Assembly: GCA_905233475.1 (NCBI GenBank)
Contig: CAJOEN010000006.1
Span: 1-54,247 of the forward strand
Source: an uncultured Bacteroidales bacterium
GTDB taxonomy: Bacteria > Bacteroidota > Bacteroidia > Bacteroidales > P3
Direction of reading: 5' to 3'
Length of the DNA: 54,247 bases
Below are positions 9,884 through 18,100 of this stretch, piece by piece. Position numbers and translations under genes: made by a program. Positions within the stretch are counted from its first letter, which is position 1. Each line of letters starts with the position of its first letter. The notes beneath the pieces were generated by a model, which saw only the letters and a program-made list of their open reading frames with translations, was not told the DNA's origin and did no database searches.

Positions 9884-12187
9884 TCAGTTTATTATCATTA
9901 TTTTTGTGGTTGAGCGGTTTTCGCCAAATTCGTCGGAGACAAAAACGTAGTAAACTCCCGAAGCCACACGTTTACCGCTTGGCGTGCGGGCGTTCCATAC
10001 CGCCTGTCCGCCGTGGGCTTTGGTGGAGAAAACCACGTGTCCCGTTGCATCGGTAATATGAACTAAAGCATTGCGTGTCAGTCCTTTGATACCGATATTG
10101 CCCTTAAAGTCCTTGTACACGGGATTTGGGAAAGCGTATATGGTGTCCGAAGGTTTACTTTCGGCGTAAGTAGCTGTTCCACGGTAGGATACAATTCCGT
10201 TTGAAGTGCCGATAAACACTTCTCCGCTGTTGGGCTGAATGCCGATAGCAGTTATTTTGTCGGAAGGCAAGGGACTGTTGGACGAGGAGAAATGCAGCAA
10301 TTGCTCGGTGCCGTTTTCCGAAATCAGGAACACACCTCCCGTGGCGGTACCTATCCATTTGCGGTTGGCGCCATCCACAGCTATGCAGGTGATGTTTTCG
10401 TAGGCAAGCAGGTATTCGATATTGTCGCCTTCGCTGTAGAGAATGTTGTTGCAGGTGATAGGCGAAGTTCCGCCGTTGCCGCCGTTGTCGAAAGCGTTAT
10501 ATGTACTGTAAATCACTTTGATACCTTTTTCTGTGCCAATCCATATTTCGTTGTCGTGGTCTTGACAGATACAGTTTACTTTTGAAGTGTTGAGCTTACT
10601 GCCGTTGTTGGGGTTTACGATGGCAAATTGGTTTATTCCGTCGTGCACATAAATGCGGTTGGCGTTGCCGATAAACCATTTGTAGTTGTAAACGCTGTCA
10701 ATCATCAGGGCGGTAATTTCCTCGTTGCCGGTGTTGGTCTCGAAATTTGCCCAAGTGCCGTTTTTGCGTCGTACAACAAGGGCGTTGTTCTGCATGGAGT
10801 TGGTAAACCAAAAATTATTTTCGTTATCCACAGCCGCAGTACCTGTGCGTGTAGCGTGATAATCACCTAAAACAGTGAGTGCTATTGCATTATTGGTGTT
10901 GTGATTGGTGAAAACTTCCGTAATTCTGCCGTTGTTTATTTCCAAAATGCCGTTTTCCCACGAAGCGGCGTAAAGGTGGTTGCTGTTTCTTGGATCAACA
11001 ACGACGTCGGAAATATCCATACATGTGTCCATTGCCGGACTTCCGGAAAGGCATGTCCATTGGTTATTTTTATGTAGCGAAAGCTGTGCGGCAAGGTAAT
11101 AGATTCCGAGTATGCTCCCGTGGGCAAGGTACATGCCGTCTTTTACGGGTATAAAACGGTAACTGTCGTCGAAATAAGGCGAAGAGGGGAGCATGTAACC
11201 GATTTCGTTGGGTTTGTGAGTGTCGATAAAAGTGAAGCCTGCCCACTGGTGCGCTATCCATACGGTTGATTTATAGAAAGTCGCGTCGTTGGCCGATATA
11301 TCAGCCCAGTCTATTTTTCCAAAATTGGCATACAGAGAGAGGTCGGCGTTGTAAACCTTTGCCGAATCGCCTGTGGTAACGGTGATTTTGTTGTCCGAAA
11401 CCCTCACCGAATGTAAATCGCCTTCCATCCATTTGTCGAAAGTGGCAAGGTCTGACGAGATGTAAATTTCCGTTTTTGCGGAGTCTTTCACAACTGCCAA
11501 AATTTTGTCGCCTACACATTCGAATTTGCTGATGCTCTTTGATTTAATGGCCGAAACGGAGTCGCGGTGCCAGTAGGTGAAAATGTTCAGGAAACGTCCG
11601 TCGGCATCTGCCGATATGAAACCCGAATCCAAAGCCGCTATTATCTTGTTGTCAAAAAAAGCTATATCGTTGATTTTTAGCGAACTGCCATCTACTCCAA
11701 GACGGTAGATGTCGGCAATTTCCTTGCGTTCGAGGTCTATTACAGCCACACCGAAACCGCATGAGAGATAGGCTTTGCCTTTGCGGAAACGTATGCTGTA
11801 AATGCTTTTGTCGCCCGAAATGTCGCTACGTTTTATGTCGGAAAGGTTGTATGTGCGGTCGTCGCGTACAAGGTCTAAGTTGGAGTTGGTGTAGGCCACC
11901 GCCAGATAGCCAGTCTTGTCGTCGAAAGCTATTGTGGACACACCTACGTCGGTAAGTCCTTCGATTTTGGTCAGTTTGTTTACGGTTTGGTCTTCGGTAT
12001 CGTAGTAAAACAATCCCAATTTGCCCTGTACGTAAATCCGCTCCTTGGCGGGTTCCACGCGGTAGGTGGTACGAAACGAGAAATGGTCGCGCCATTTGCC
12101 TATGCCTACCTGTGCTGTGGCAAGTCCGCAAAAGCAAATCCACAGCGTTACACACAAAAAATATTTTCCCATGGTGCCGTTCTTCAT
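9884..12187 (-). CDS. porZ: T9SS component PorZ (double-propeller protein with T9SS CTD)
   Basis: A 767-residue secreted protein with a signal peptide (about 1-25, ending GLATA). Two propeller-like halves follow, seen as repeated YDTEDQTVNKLTKIEGLTD, AVIDLERKEIADIY and EIWIGTEKGIKV type blades of the two-component-regulator-propeller kind. The last 80 residues form a T9SS-type C-terminal domain, with AFPNPVYKDF at its start and ASGVYYVFV near the end. This architecture and length match PorZ of the attachment complex with PorU, PorV and PorQ, which delivers anionic lipopolysaccharide for cargo anchoring. Position directly before recO supports the call. It starts with ATG 4 codons ahead of the hydrophobic core. 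Confidence 0.85.
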   Translation of the reverse strand: MKNGTMGKYFLCVTLWICFCGLATAQVGIGKWRDHFSFRTTYRVEPAKERIYVQGKLGLFYYDTEDQTVNKLTKIEGLTDVGVSTIAFDDKTGYLAVAYTNSNLDLVRDDRTYNLSDIKRSDISGDKSIYSIRFRKGKAYLSCGFGVAVIDLERKEIADIYRLGVDGSSLKINDIAFFDNKIIAALDSGFISADADGRFLNIFTYWHRDSVSAIKSKSISKFECVGDKILAVVKDSAKTEIYISSDLATFDKWMEGDLHSVRVSDNKITVTTGDSAKVYNADLSLYANFGKIDWADISANDATFYKSTVWIAHQWAGFTFIDTHKPNEIGYMLPSSPYFDDSYRFIPVKDGMYLAHGSILGIYYLAAQLSLHKNNQWTCLSGSPAMDTCMDISDVVVDPRNSNHLYAASWENGILEINNGRITEVFTNHNTNNAIALTVLGDYHATRTGTAAVDNENNFWFTNSMQNNALVVRRKNGTWANFETNTGNEEITALMIDSVYNYKWFIGNANRIYVHDGINQFAIVNPNNGSKLNTSKVNCICQDHDNEIWIGTEKGIKVIYSTYNAFDNGGNGGTSPITCNNILYSEGDNIEYLLAYENITCIAVDGANRKWIGTATGGVFLISENGTEQLLHFSSSNSPLPSDKITAIGIQPNSGEVFIGTSNGIVSYRGTATYAESKPSDTIYAFPNPVYKDFKGNIGIKGLTRNALVHITDATGHVVFSTKAHGGQAVWNARTPSGKRVASGVYYVFVSDEFGENRSTTKIMIIN

Positions 12188-12434
12188 AAAACATTATAAC
12201 TTGAAAATGCGGTTTTTAGTATTGTAACCGCAATATTTTTTGTTCGAAAGCACCTATGTGGAGTTCTTTTTTTTAGGCAGGCATAAATATTTTTCAAAAT
12301 AAGGCTCACCAATCCCCCGCGAGTAATATCCTTCTGCCAACATATTACGCAGGATTGCTATAAAGGAGCCGAGGGCTCTCTGTCAATAAAAGCCGTGCCT
12401 CTTTTTCTCACACTAAAACATGCAGCATAAATAA

Positions 12435-12464
12435 CTGCGGCGGATTTTTGCAAATCCGCCGCAG
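12435..12464. terminator. Perfect 13-base-pair hairpin
   Basis: CTGCGGCGGATTT and its complement surround a TTGC loop. It has no long T run on either side, but on the minus strand it lies 37 bases after the stop of a T9SS tail-like remnant and is followed by TTATTTATG. It serves neither intact neighbour, both of which point away from it, so it is probably a leftover terminator of a lost minus-strand gene. Confidence 0.55.
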
Positions 12465-12501
12465 AACAATAAACTATTAATTCTTAACTATAAACTAACC
12501 C

Positions 12502-12558
12502 TCATTCCACCACCAGTTTCCTTACCGCATTGCCCACGTAATTTTTTGCTGCAAATAA
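12502..12558 (-). pseudogene. Possible 3-prime remnant of a T9SS cargo gene
   Basis: Eighteen codons after an in-frame stop read LFAAKNYVGNAVRKLVVE and end in TGA. The KLVVE ending resembles the final strand of T9SS C-terminal domains (compare DKLIVK at the end of the M1 peptidase in this window). A perfect hairpin follows at terminator distance. No start and no upstream domain remain. The reading is an inference from a short motif and could be chance. Confidence 0.35.
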
Positions 12559-12597
12559 TTAAAAATGCACTTTTTTGAAAAAAAAGTTGTGCGTGGA

Positions 12598-12629
12598 TTT
12601 GGTTATATTGAAATTTTTTCTCAACTTTG
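12598..12629 (+). promoter_or_regulatory. Promoter TTTG-N20-CAACTTTG
   Basis: TTTG at 12598-12601 and CAACTTTG at 12622-12629, followed by C. One mismatch to TAnnTTTG and a spacer of 20 bases. Transcription would start about 20 bases before the ATG at 12656, which favours that start over an earlier ATG at 12575 that precedes the promoter. Confidence 0.7.
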
Positions 12630-12655
12630 CATTTCGACATCAAAAAACAAATAAT

Positions 12656-13438
12656 ATGGACATAAATGACAACCCAATTTGTAAATTTCTTACAATGGCA
12701 GAGCGAGAAATGTGCAAACACTACATTGATTTAGGAGACAATGCTGACTTCATCATCAAAAAAGGCATTGCTTTTTGTCACGACAATCCGTCGCATGGAA
12801 TTTTGCTGACAGGAATAAATCCAAGTGGTAATGGTGGAGAAAATGTTTTTTATACATTCAAGAAAACGATTTGTGAATTGAATAATCCAAAAAAGAAAAT
12901 CTCACAATATTGGAAACACAAAAAGCACCAAATAGTTGGGGACAATGGACGGTTAGTTGACAACACAGCCTATCTTGACTTGTTTCCTTACTTTGAATCA
13001 AGTCAAAAAACATTCCAAGAAACAATACGTCCGCATATTGACTTCCAAGTCAAAGTTCTTGAAATAACCCAAAGAATTATAGAGGAACTCATACAACCAC
13101 GATTGATTATTGCAGCCAATGACATGGCGGCTTATTACTGGGGCTTTAGACCTGATACAACATGGCTGGGCTACGACTTTATTAAAGTTGACGACTTACC
13201 TGATTGTTTGAGAAATACGAGGATACAACTCTACCGCATCAATCCGGCCAACGGTTTTAGAAATGCTTCAGACCGTGTGGGGCAAGACAAGTATCATATG
13301 TCAAACGTCAAAGGTTCATATTTTATTCCTTATGCCATGTACGATGATAGACACTATTCGAGTTGTCCTGAAAAAATTCTTACACCAGAGATTGTGATAG
13401 GACTGCTTGGCTGGATAAATCAACAATATGAACTGTAA
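12656..13438 (+). CDS. Uncharacterised protein, possibly uracil-DNA-glycosylase-like
   Basis: A 260-residue cytosolic protein, richer in AT than nearby housekeeping genes. Seen: GILLTGINPSGNGG around residues 48-61, LDLFPYF near 107, and RLIIAANDMAAYYWG near 149. A glycine-proline-serine loop, a hydrophobic strand followed by Pro, and a late strand-turn with Asn recall the uracil-DNA-glycosylase superfamily fold. However, I cannot match a specific family and no complete catalytic motif set is evident. The start at 12656 is chosen because the promoter lies just upstream. It sits at the left edge of an accessory patch; its relation to the DUF3990 module downstream is unclear (a 240-base gap). 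Confidence 0.5.
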   Translation: MDINDNPICKFLTMAEREMCKHYIDLGDNADFIIKKGIAFCHDNPSHGILLTGINPSGNGGENVFYTFKKTICELNNPKKKISQYWKHKKHQIVGDNGRLVDNTAYLDLFPYFESSQKTFQETIRPHIDFQVKVLEITQRIIEELIQPRLIIAANDMAAYYWGFRPDTTWLGYDFIKVDDLPDCLRNTRIQLYRINPANGFRNASDRVGQDKYHMSNVKGSYFIPYAMYDDRHYSSCPEKILTPEIVIGLLGWINQQYEL

Positions 13439-13451
13439 ACATCAAATAATT

Positions 13452-13601
13452 ATGAAAGAATACAGCATGATACCCGTTAGCATTGGTGAAAAATTCGGCT
13501 ATGAGAACATCTTCTGCTATGCGCTAATACCTGCATAGTTCGATGAGGCTGGCGTTTTTGTCAAACTCAGCCACCTCAGTATAGGAAAATTTGTGGATTA
13601 G
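13452..13601 (+). pseudogene. Short broken frame, unrecognised
   Basis: An ATG at 13452 opens 28 codons to TAG at 13536. The same frame continues for 20 more codons (FDEAGVFVKLSHLSIGKFVD) to TAG at 13599. Both halves read like protein, which suggests a small gene interrupted by a nonsense change or a fragment of a longer one. I cannot name the family. The 80 bases that follow, up to the next gene, show nothing clear. Confidence 0.3.
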
Positions 13602-13680
13602 GTCGGATTTAGGCATTTTTTTAGACAGCATTTTACAATAAAACCATTTTTGCTCCGTTTTTTAATAAAAAAATCAGTTT

Positions 13681-13929
13681 ATGCCGCAAATTACAACCAC
13701 TACCGCCGATGATTACAACAAGGTACATTTTGCTGTAATGGCAATTGAAGCCAGCGCCAAACAGCAACAGGTATCGGGAAAGGTTATGTACGATCGTCTG
13801 AAAGCTCAGGATCTGATTCACCGACGCCTTTTTCAATATTAAGAACAACTGCACACACAAAGCCTTCAATGGGTGGTGGACGACACTTTAGAGACTTTGA
13901 AAAATTGGGAAAAGGAGGCTGGGAAATGA
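13681..13929 (+). pseudogene. DUF3791-like small gene with an in-frame TAA
   Basis: An 82-codon frame starting with ATG whose product reads smoothly except for TAA at 13840-13842 (codon 54). It begins MPQITTTTADDYNKVHF, breaks after RRLFQY, and continues EQLHTQSLQWVVDDTLETL to TGA. The second half carries the LHTQS and YVVDD-like signature I associate with DUF3791 proteins, commonly found beside DUF3990 genes. The stop replaces the codon after a Tyr, in a position where relatives usually have a residue before the xLHT motif. Its last bases overlap the next ATG as ATGA, which shows the frame was once translated to the end. The product is presumably truncated at 53 residues or lost. Confidence 0.6.
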
Positions 13930-14333
13930 CAACACTCTACCACGGCTCATACATGCCAGTACCAAAGCCTTTGGCAAAAGCGGGTCGCAAAAATCTCGAC
14001 TTCGGGCAGGGGTTTTACCTTACATCAATATTGGAACAGGCCAAATCGTGGGCCGAAGTTATTGCAAGTCGGCGTGGACGCACAATAGAGCCTGTGGTAA
14101 GCAAATATCAATTCGATGAGCTATTGGCCAAGAATGAAAACGTACGTTGGAAAGTGTTTCCCTGTTACGATCTTGAATGGCTTGAATTTGTTATTAAATG
14201 TCGTTCGGGTTTCGATCCGTCGGAACAATATGATATAGTCGAAGGCGGAGTGGCCAACGACAATGTCATCGACACTGTTGAAGACTACGAGAAAGGCATT
14301 ATTACAGCAGAACAAGCACTTGGACAATTGTGA
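13926..14333 (+). CDS. DUF3990 protein (predicted ADP-ribosyltransferase fold)
   Basis: A 135-residue protein. Seen: LYHGS with His6, DFGQGFYLT with Tyr31, QAKSWAE after it, EWLEFV near 84-89 and YDIVEGGVANDNV near 102-114. This is the conserved pattern of DUF3990, which I place with the ADP-ribosyltransferase superfamily (His and Tyr of an H-Y-E-type triad). Catalysis and target are not known. The start is set by AAAGGAGG at 13911-13918, seven bases upstream, and by the ATGA overlap with the previous gene; an ATG at 13869 lies inside that gene and is less likely. A strong Shine-Dalgarno is unusual here and hints at foreign origin. It is probably a toxin-like or effector-like enzyme, held with two small partner genes. 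Confidence 0.75.
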   Translation: MTTLYHGSYMPVPKPLAKAGRKNLDFGQGFYLTSILEQAKSWAEVIASRRGRTIEPVVSKYQFDELLAKNENVRWKVFPCYDLEWLEFVIKCRSGFDPSEQYDIVEGGVANDNVIDTVEDYEKGIITAEQALGQL

Positions 14334-14419
14334 TACAAACACGTTAATCATCAGTTGTGTATCCTTAGCCAGCAAATAATTGACAAATGTCTTCATTATA
14401 TGGGAAAGGAGTTATTACA

Positions 14420-14617
14420 ATGAGAGACACTGTGTTGTGGCGCAAACAAAGCCATGTTATAATGCTTCTTGCTGAAACGTTGCAAATAGATGCAGAACGG
14501 GCGTTAAACCTGTTTTACTCTACCAAAACCTACCGCCAACTTGCCGATCCTAAATATGGGCTTCAGCTTATGAGCGACAAATATTTGGTTGAGAATATTT
14601 TGGCAGAACTACAGTAA
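14420..14617 (+). CDS. Small DUF3791-type partner protein of the DUF3990 module
   Basis: A 65-residue protein with RKQSHVIMLLAETLQID, then LFYSTKTYRQLAD and a C-terminal MSDKYLVENILAEL. It belongs to a small family often encoded next to DUF3990 genes, which I think is also annotated DUF3791; the exact family name is uncertain. The ATG at 14420 is preceded by AAAGGAG at 14405-14411, eight bases away; an earlier ATG at 14387 has no such signal. It lies 86 bases after the DUF3990 stop. A role as an immunity or regulatory partner is inference from neighbourhood only. Confidence 0.65.
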   Translation: MRDTVLWRKQSHVIMLLAETLQIDAERALNLFYSTKTYRQLADPKYGLQLMSDKYLVENILAELQ

Positions 14618-14650
14618 CTCAAGTTTCAACCTTGAACTATCAACTGAAAA

Positions 14651-14676
14651 GCGGCGGCTGAGCTTGTCGGAATCTC
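14651..14676. repeat. Degenerate REP-like element
   Basis: GCGGCGGCTGAGCTTGTCGG plus six bases: a decayed copy of the CTGAGCNTGTCGAAGG palindrome found nearby at 14751. Confidence 0.45.
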
Positions 14677-14750
14677 GTATTATTAGTATTCAGTTATCAG
14701 CCGTCAGTTGCCAGCAATTTAAATTTTAAACTATCAACTTCCAACTAACC

Positions 14751-14778
14751 GCGGTTCCTGAGCCTGTCGAAGGGCCGC
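14751..14778. repeat. REP-like hairpin with CCTGAGCCTGTCGAAGG core
   Basis: GCGG and CCGC ends bracket the core CCTGAGCCTGTCGAAGG, which matches the extragenic CCTGAGCTTGTCGAAGG element known from many bacterial genomes. It lies between convergent genes, a usual site for REP elements. No RAYT transposase gene is in the window. Confidence 0.6.
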
Positions 14779-14780
14779 CC

Positions 14781-14800
14781 AACTCCTAACTCCTAACTAT
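14781..14800. repeat. AACTCCT heptamer repeats
   Basis: AACTCCT twice followed by AACTAT, directly before the stop of the PG0541-family gene. Related tracts occur at 12471-12499, 18327-18350, 18740-18777 and 41576-41617, always at gene ends. Confidence 0.5.
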
Positions 14801-14801
14801 C

Positions 14802-15095
14802 TTACATCATCTGTTCGATGTTCCACACGAAAGCCCGTATTCCCACTTCGGGGTTGCGCTTGTCGAGTTTGTGGACCATCCGCAGCAGGTTTTCCACCTT
14901 GTCGTCATCGACTATTGTGAGCACGGCGGAGTTCATCTCAGGCCATGTGTGGGTGCCACGGTGAGGGTCGCCGTCGTCGGAACCGCGACCCTGCACGTTC
15001 TCCCATTGGGTGAAACCTCTTATTCCCAGTTCGTCGAGCATGTACTCCACACGCTCGTTGTTGGCTTGGTTATATACTATAAATACTGATTTCAT
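14802..15095 (-). CDS. PG0541-family RND-transporter-associated protein
   Basis: A 97-residue soluble protein starting MKSVFIVYNQANNERVEYML, with HTWPEMNSAVLTIVDD in the middle and a VHKLDKRNPEVGIRAFVW end. It matches the small PG0541 family that accompanies RND efflux pumps in Bacteroidota. The strand pattern and length resemble PII-like or CutA-like ferredoxin folds, so a sensing or regulatory role on the pump is plausible but not shown. It lies 12 bases after the permease and is the last gene of the efflux operon. Confidence 0.85.
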   Translation of the reverse strand: MKSVFIVYNQANNERVEYMLDELGIRGFTQWENVQGRGSDDGDPHRGTHTWPEMNSAVLTIVDDDKVENLLRMVHKLDKRNPEVGIRAFVWNIEQMM

Positions 15096-15107
15096 CTTTC
15101 GTCAAAA

Positions 15108-18100
15108 TTATTGGTTAATATTTTGTGGCTGAGACTCTTCGTGGTCGTCTTCTATCTGCATGAAGACGAATTTCTTGCGACGTTTGGCTTCTTTCTCGCG
15201 TTCGCCTTTGCGGTTGAAAATGCCGTACAGCACCGGCACCACAATCAGCGTCACGAAAGTAGAAACGAGCAGTCCACCTATCACCACAAGTCCCATAGTT
15301 GTCCACATTTCGGAGCCTTCGGATTTTGAAGTTGCCATAGGTATCATGCCGAGTATGGTGGTAAATGCTGTCATCATAACGGGACGCAGACGGCTTTGTC
15401 CGCTGAGCGCAATGGCCTCGGTGAGCGATACCCCGCGTTCGCGCATAAGGTTGATATAGTCCACCAGCACAATACCGTTTTTCACCACAATACCGATAAG
15501 CAGTATCAGGCCGAGCATACCCACCATGTCGATGTTCATTCCGGTGAAGAACAGCATGAGTATTACTCCGCTCAGGGCGAAAGGTATGGAGAACATGATG
15601 ATGAAAGGTTTTGAGAAACTCTCGAACTGCGATGCCATCACTATATAAACGAGCATCATAATAAGCATTGCCAGAAGTCCCATGTCGCGTGTCGAGTCTT
15701 TCTGGTCTTTGTAGTTACCGGCAAGGTCGTAATGTATTTCCGATGGTACATCCATCTGGTCTATCTCTTTCTGCACGCTTTCGGCCAGTTCCTGCAACGA
15801 TGTCTCGTAGGGCATCACGGTGAGGGTGAGGTAACGCTGGCGGTTTTTACGCTCGATGGTGGGCGGACACCAGTATTCCTCAATAGTGGCAAGTTCGTTC
15901 AGTTTTATTATCTTGCCTGTGGCTGTAGGTATGGAAAGTTGTTCTATGTCGCTTATCGAGGAGCGGTATTCCTCGCGCAGACGTACCACAATGTTGTATT
16001 CCTCTCCGTCTTCCTTGAGGTAGCCCGCCGACATTCCGTTCACGCGGTTGCGGACGTACATGGCCACTGTGGAGCCGCTGAGTCCGTGTAGGGCAAGTTT
16101 CTGCTTGTCGAAAGTTATTTTTAGTTCGGCACGGTCTTCGTCGCGGCTTATTTTTGTGTCGCGGGCACCGGGCACATTCTGCTCAATACGTTTTTTTAGT
16201 GCTTGTGTGAAAGCGGTGGTCTGGTCGAAATTGTATCCGTAAATCTCAACAGAAAGCGAGTTGTTGCTTCCTCCGCTCATTATACCGCCCTGACTTACCT
16301 GATATGTAACTATTTCAGGATATTCGGCAAAACATTTGCGGAGCTCTTCCTGCATATCGAAGATGGTTCTGTCGCGCTCAAATTTCTTGGTACAACGCAC
16401 CGTCATGGTTATTTTGTTGTTGGTGGTTGAAATGAAGAGTGCCGCAAAGCCGGCGTCGTCGTTGGAACCTGCCGAGGTGGACACGGCAATAAGGTCGTCG
16501 CCAAGAATGCGGTAGATGTCGTCCTCCATGTGGCGGGCGGTTTTCAGAGTCTCCTCGATACGTGTGCCGCGCTGCAGCTCGGCGGTTACGCTAATCTGGC
16601 CGTTGTCCTGCTCTTTCATAAAGTCCATGCCAATGTAACCTTTAATTATCGGCAAAAGTGAAATCATGAAAAATCCAAATGCTATTAAAAGGGTTACCAA
16701 TTTGTGGCTCAAGCACCAACGTAGTAGGTTGGCGTATGCAGCTTCTATGGCGTTGAATACACGTCCAAAAGTCTTTTCGAAAGTGAATTTCTTGCTTGCC
16801 TGCTTGGCCTCGGCCTCTTCGCGAGCCTCTTTCGTGAGGAAGAAAGGCTTTTCTTTCAGAATCTTGGAAGAAAGCATGGGTATAAGGGTGATAGCCGCCG
16901 TTGTGGAAACGCACACCACTATGGTTACAATCCATCCGAGTTCTTTCATAAAGATACCCATCATGCCCGGGAGCATGGTAATCGGCACGAACACCGCCAC
17001 AAGCACAAGTGTGGTGGCAATTACGGAAGTCCACACCTCGTTGGTAGCGCATATTGCCGCCTCGCGAGGATTCTCGCCACGTTCGATGTGCTTGGTGATA
17101 TTCTCCAAAACCACAATGGCATCGTCCACCACCATACCTATGGCTACGGTGAGTGATGCCAACGATATGATATTCAACGAACTGTCGGCAACCAAGAGGT
17201 ATATGAACGAGGTAACCAACGAAATGGGTATGGTAAGTGCTATAATGATTGTGGAACGCCAGTTGCCGAGGAATATCAGCACCACGAGTATAACGAAAAG
17301 CAGTGCATAGAATATCGATTCGGTAAGTCCGTTGATGGCGTTGGTAATATCCGTAGAGCCGTCGCGGATAAGGGTTGCGGTGATGTCGGGCGGCATGGTC
17401 TTCATAATCTTGTCCATCTCGGCACGCACTTTATTGGCTATCTGTACTGTGTTTGCACCTGTTTGTTTGGTGATAATGAGACGTGCGCCGTCTTTGCGGT
17501 TGATTTTTTCGTCGAGCGAGAGGTCTTTGATGGTGTCGCGCACGGTGGCGATGTCGCGCACAAACACCTGTTTTCCGGTGGGTGTGGTGGCAATTACTAT
17601 GTCGCTGATTTCGGAACTTTCCACATATTCGCCTTTAACACGCATTTGGTATTGTTCCTTGCCCATTTTTACGGTACCCGAAGCCATGTCGAGATTGTTG
17701 GCACTGATGGCACTGCCCACCTGCTCAAGGCTGAGGCCGTAGGCATCCATCTGCTTGGGGTCGAGGTCGATATACACGTAGCGTTCGGGAGCTCCCGACA
17801 CGGTGATGTTTCCGATACCGTCGATACGGTTGAGCACGTTCACTACGTTGTCCTCCAAAATGCGGTCGAGACCGGAATAGCTCTCTTGGGCGGTGAAGCC
17901 GTAAATCAAGATTGGCATTGCCGAGGAGTTGAGTTTCAGTATCATAGGACGACTAACACCATCGGGCAAATTGTCGTAAATCAAATCCACATACGAGCGT
18001 ATGTCGTTCAGTGCCTCGTCGATGTTGGAACCCCATTCGAACTCCAGCGTAACCACCGAAATGTTGTCGCGAGAACTGGAGGTTATGTTTTTCAGTCCGT

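Larger units (their letters stand above)
12188..12597. other. Divergent intergenic patch with coding-like remnants
   Basis: This lies between minus-strand porZ and a plus-strand gene. Besides the hairpin and tail remnant listed separately, a minus-strand frame open from about 12382 to 12254 reads like coding sequence. It includes AILRNMLAEGYYSRGIGEP and runs to a stop at 12254-12256, and has an ATG at 12343. I do not recognise it. It may be a dispersed repeat or a gene fragment. A GAGCC/GGCTC inverted repeat is also present near 12367-12379. Confidence 0.35.

Noticed and set aside
13869..13925. A longer DUF3990 protein starting at 13869
   Set aside because: The added residues come from the overlapping upstream gene in another frame. 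The ATG at 13926 has AAAGGAGG at seven bases and an ATGA overlap.
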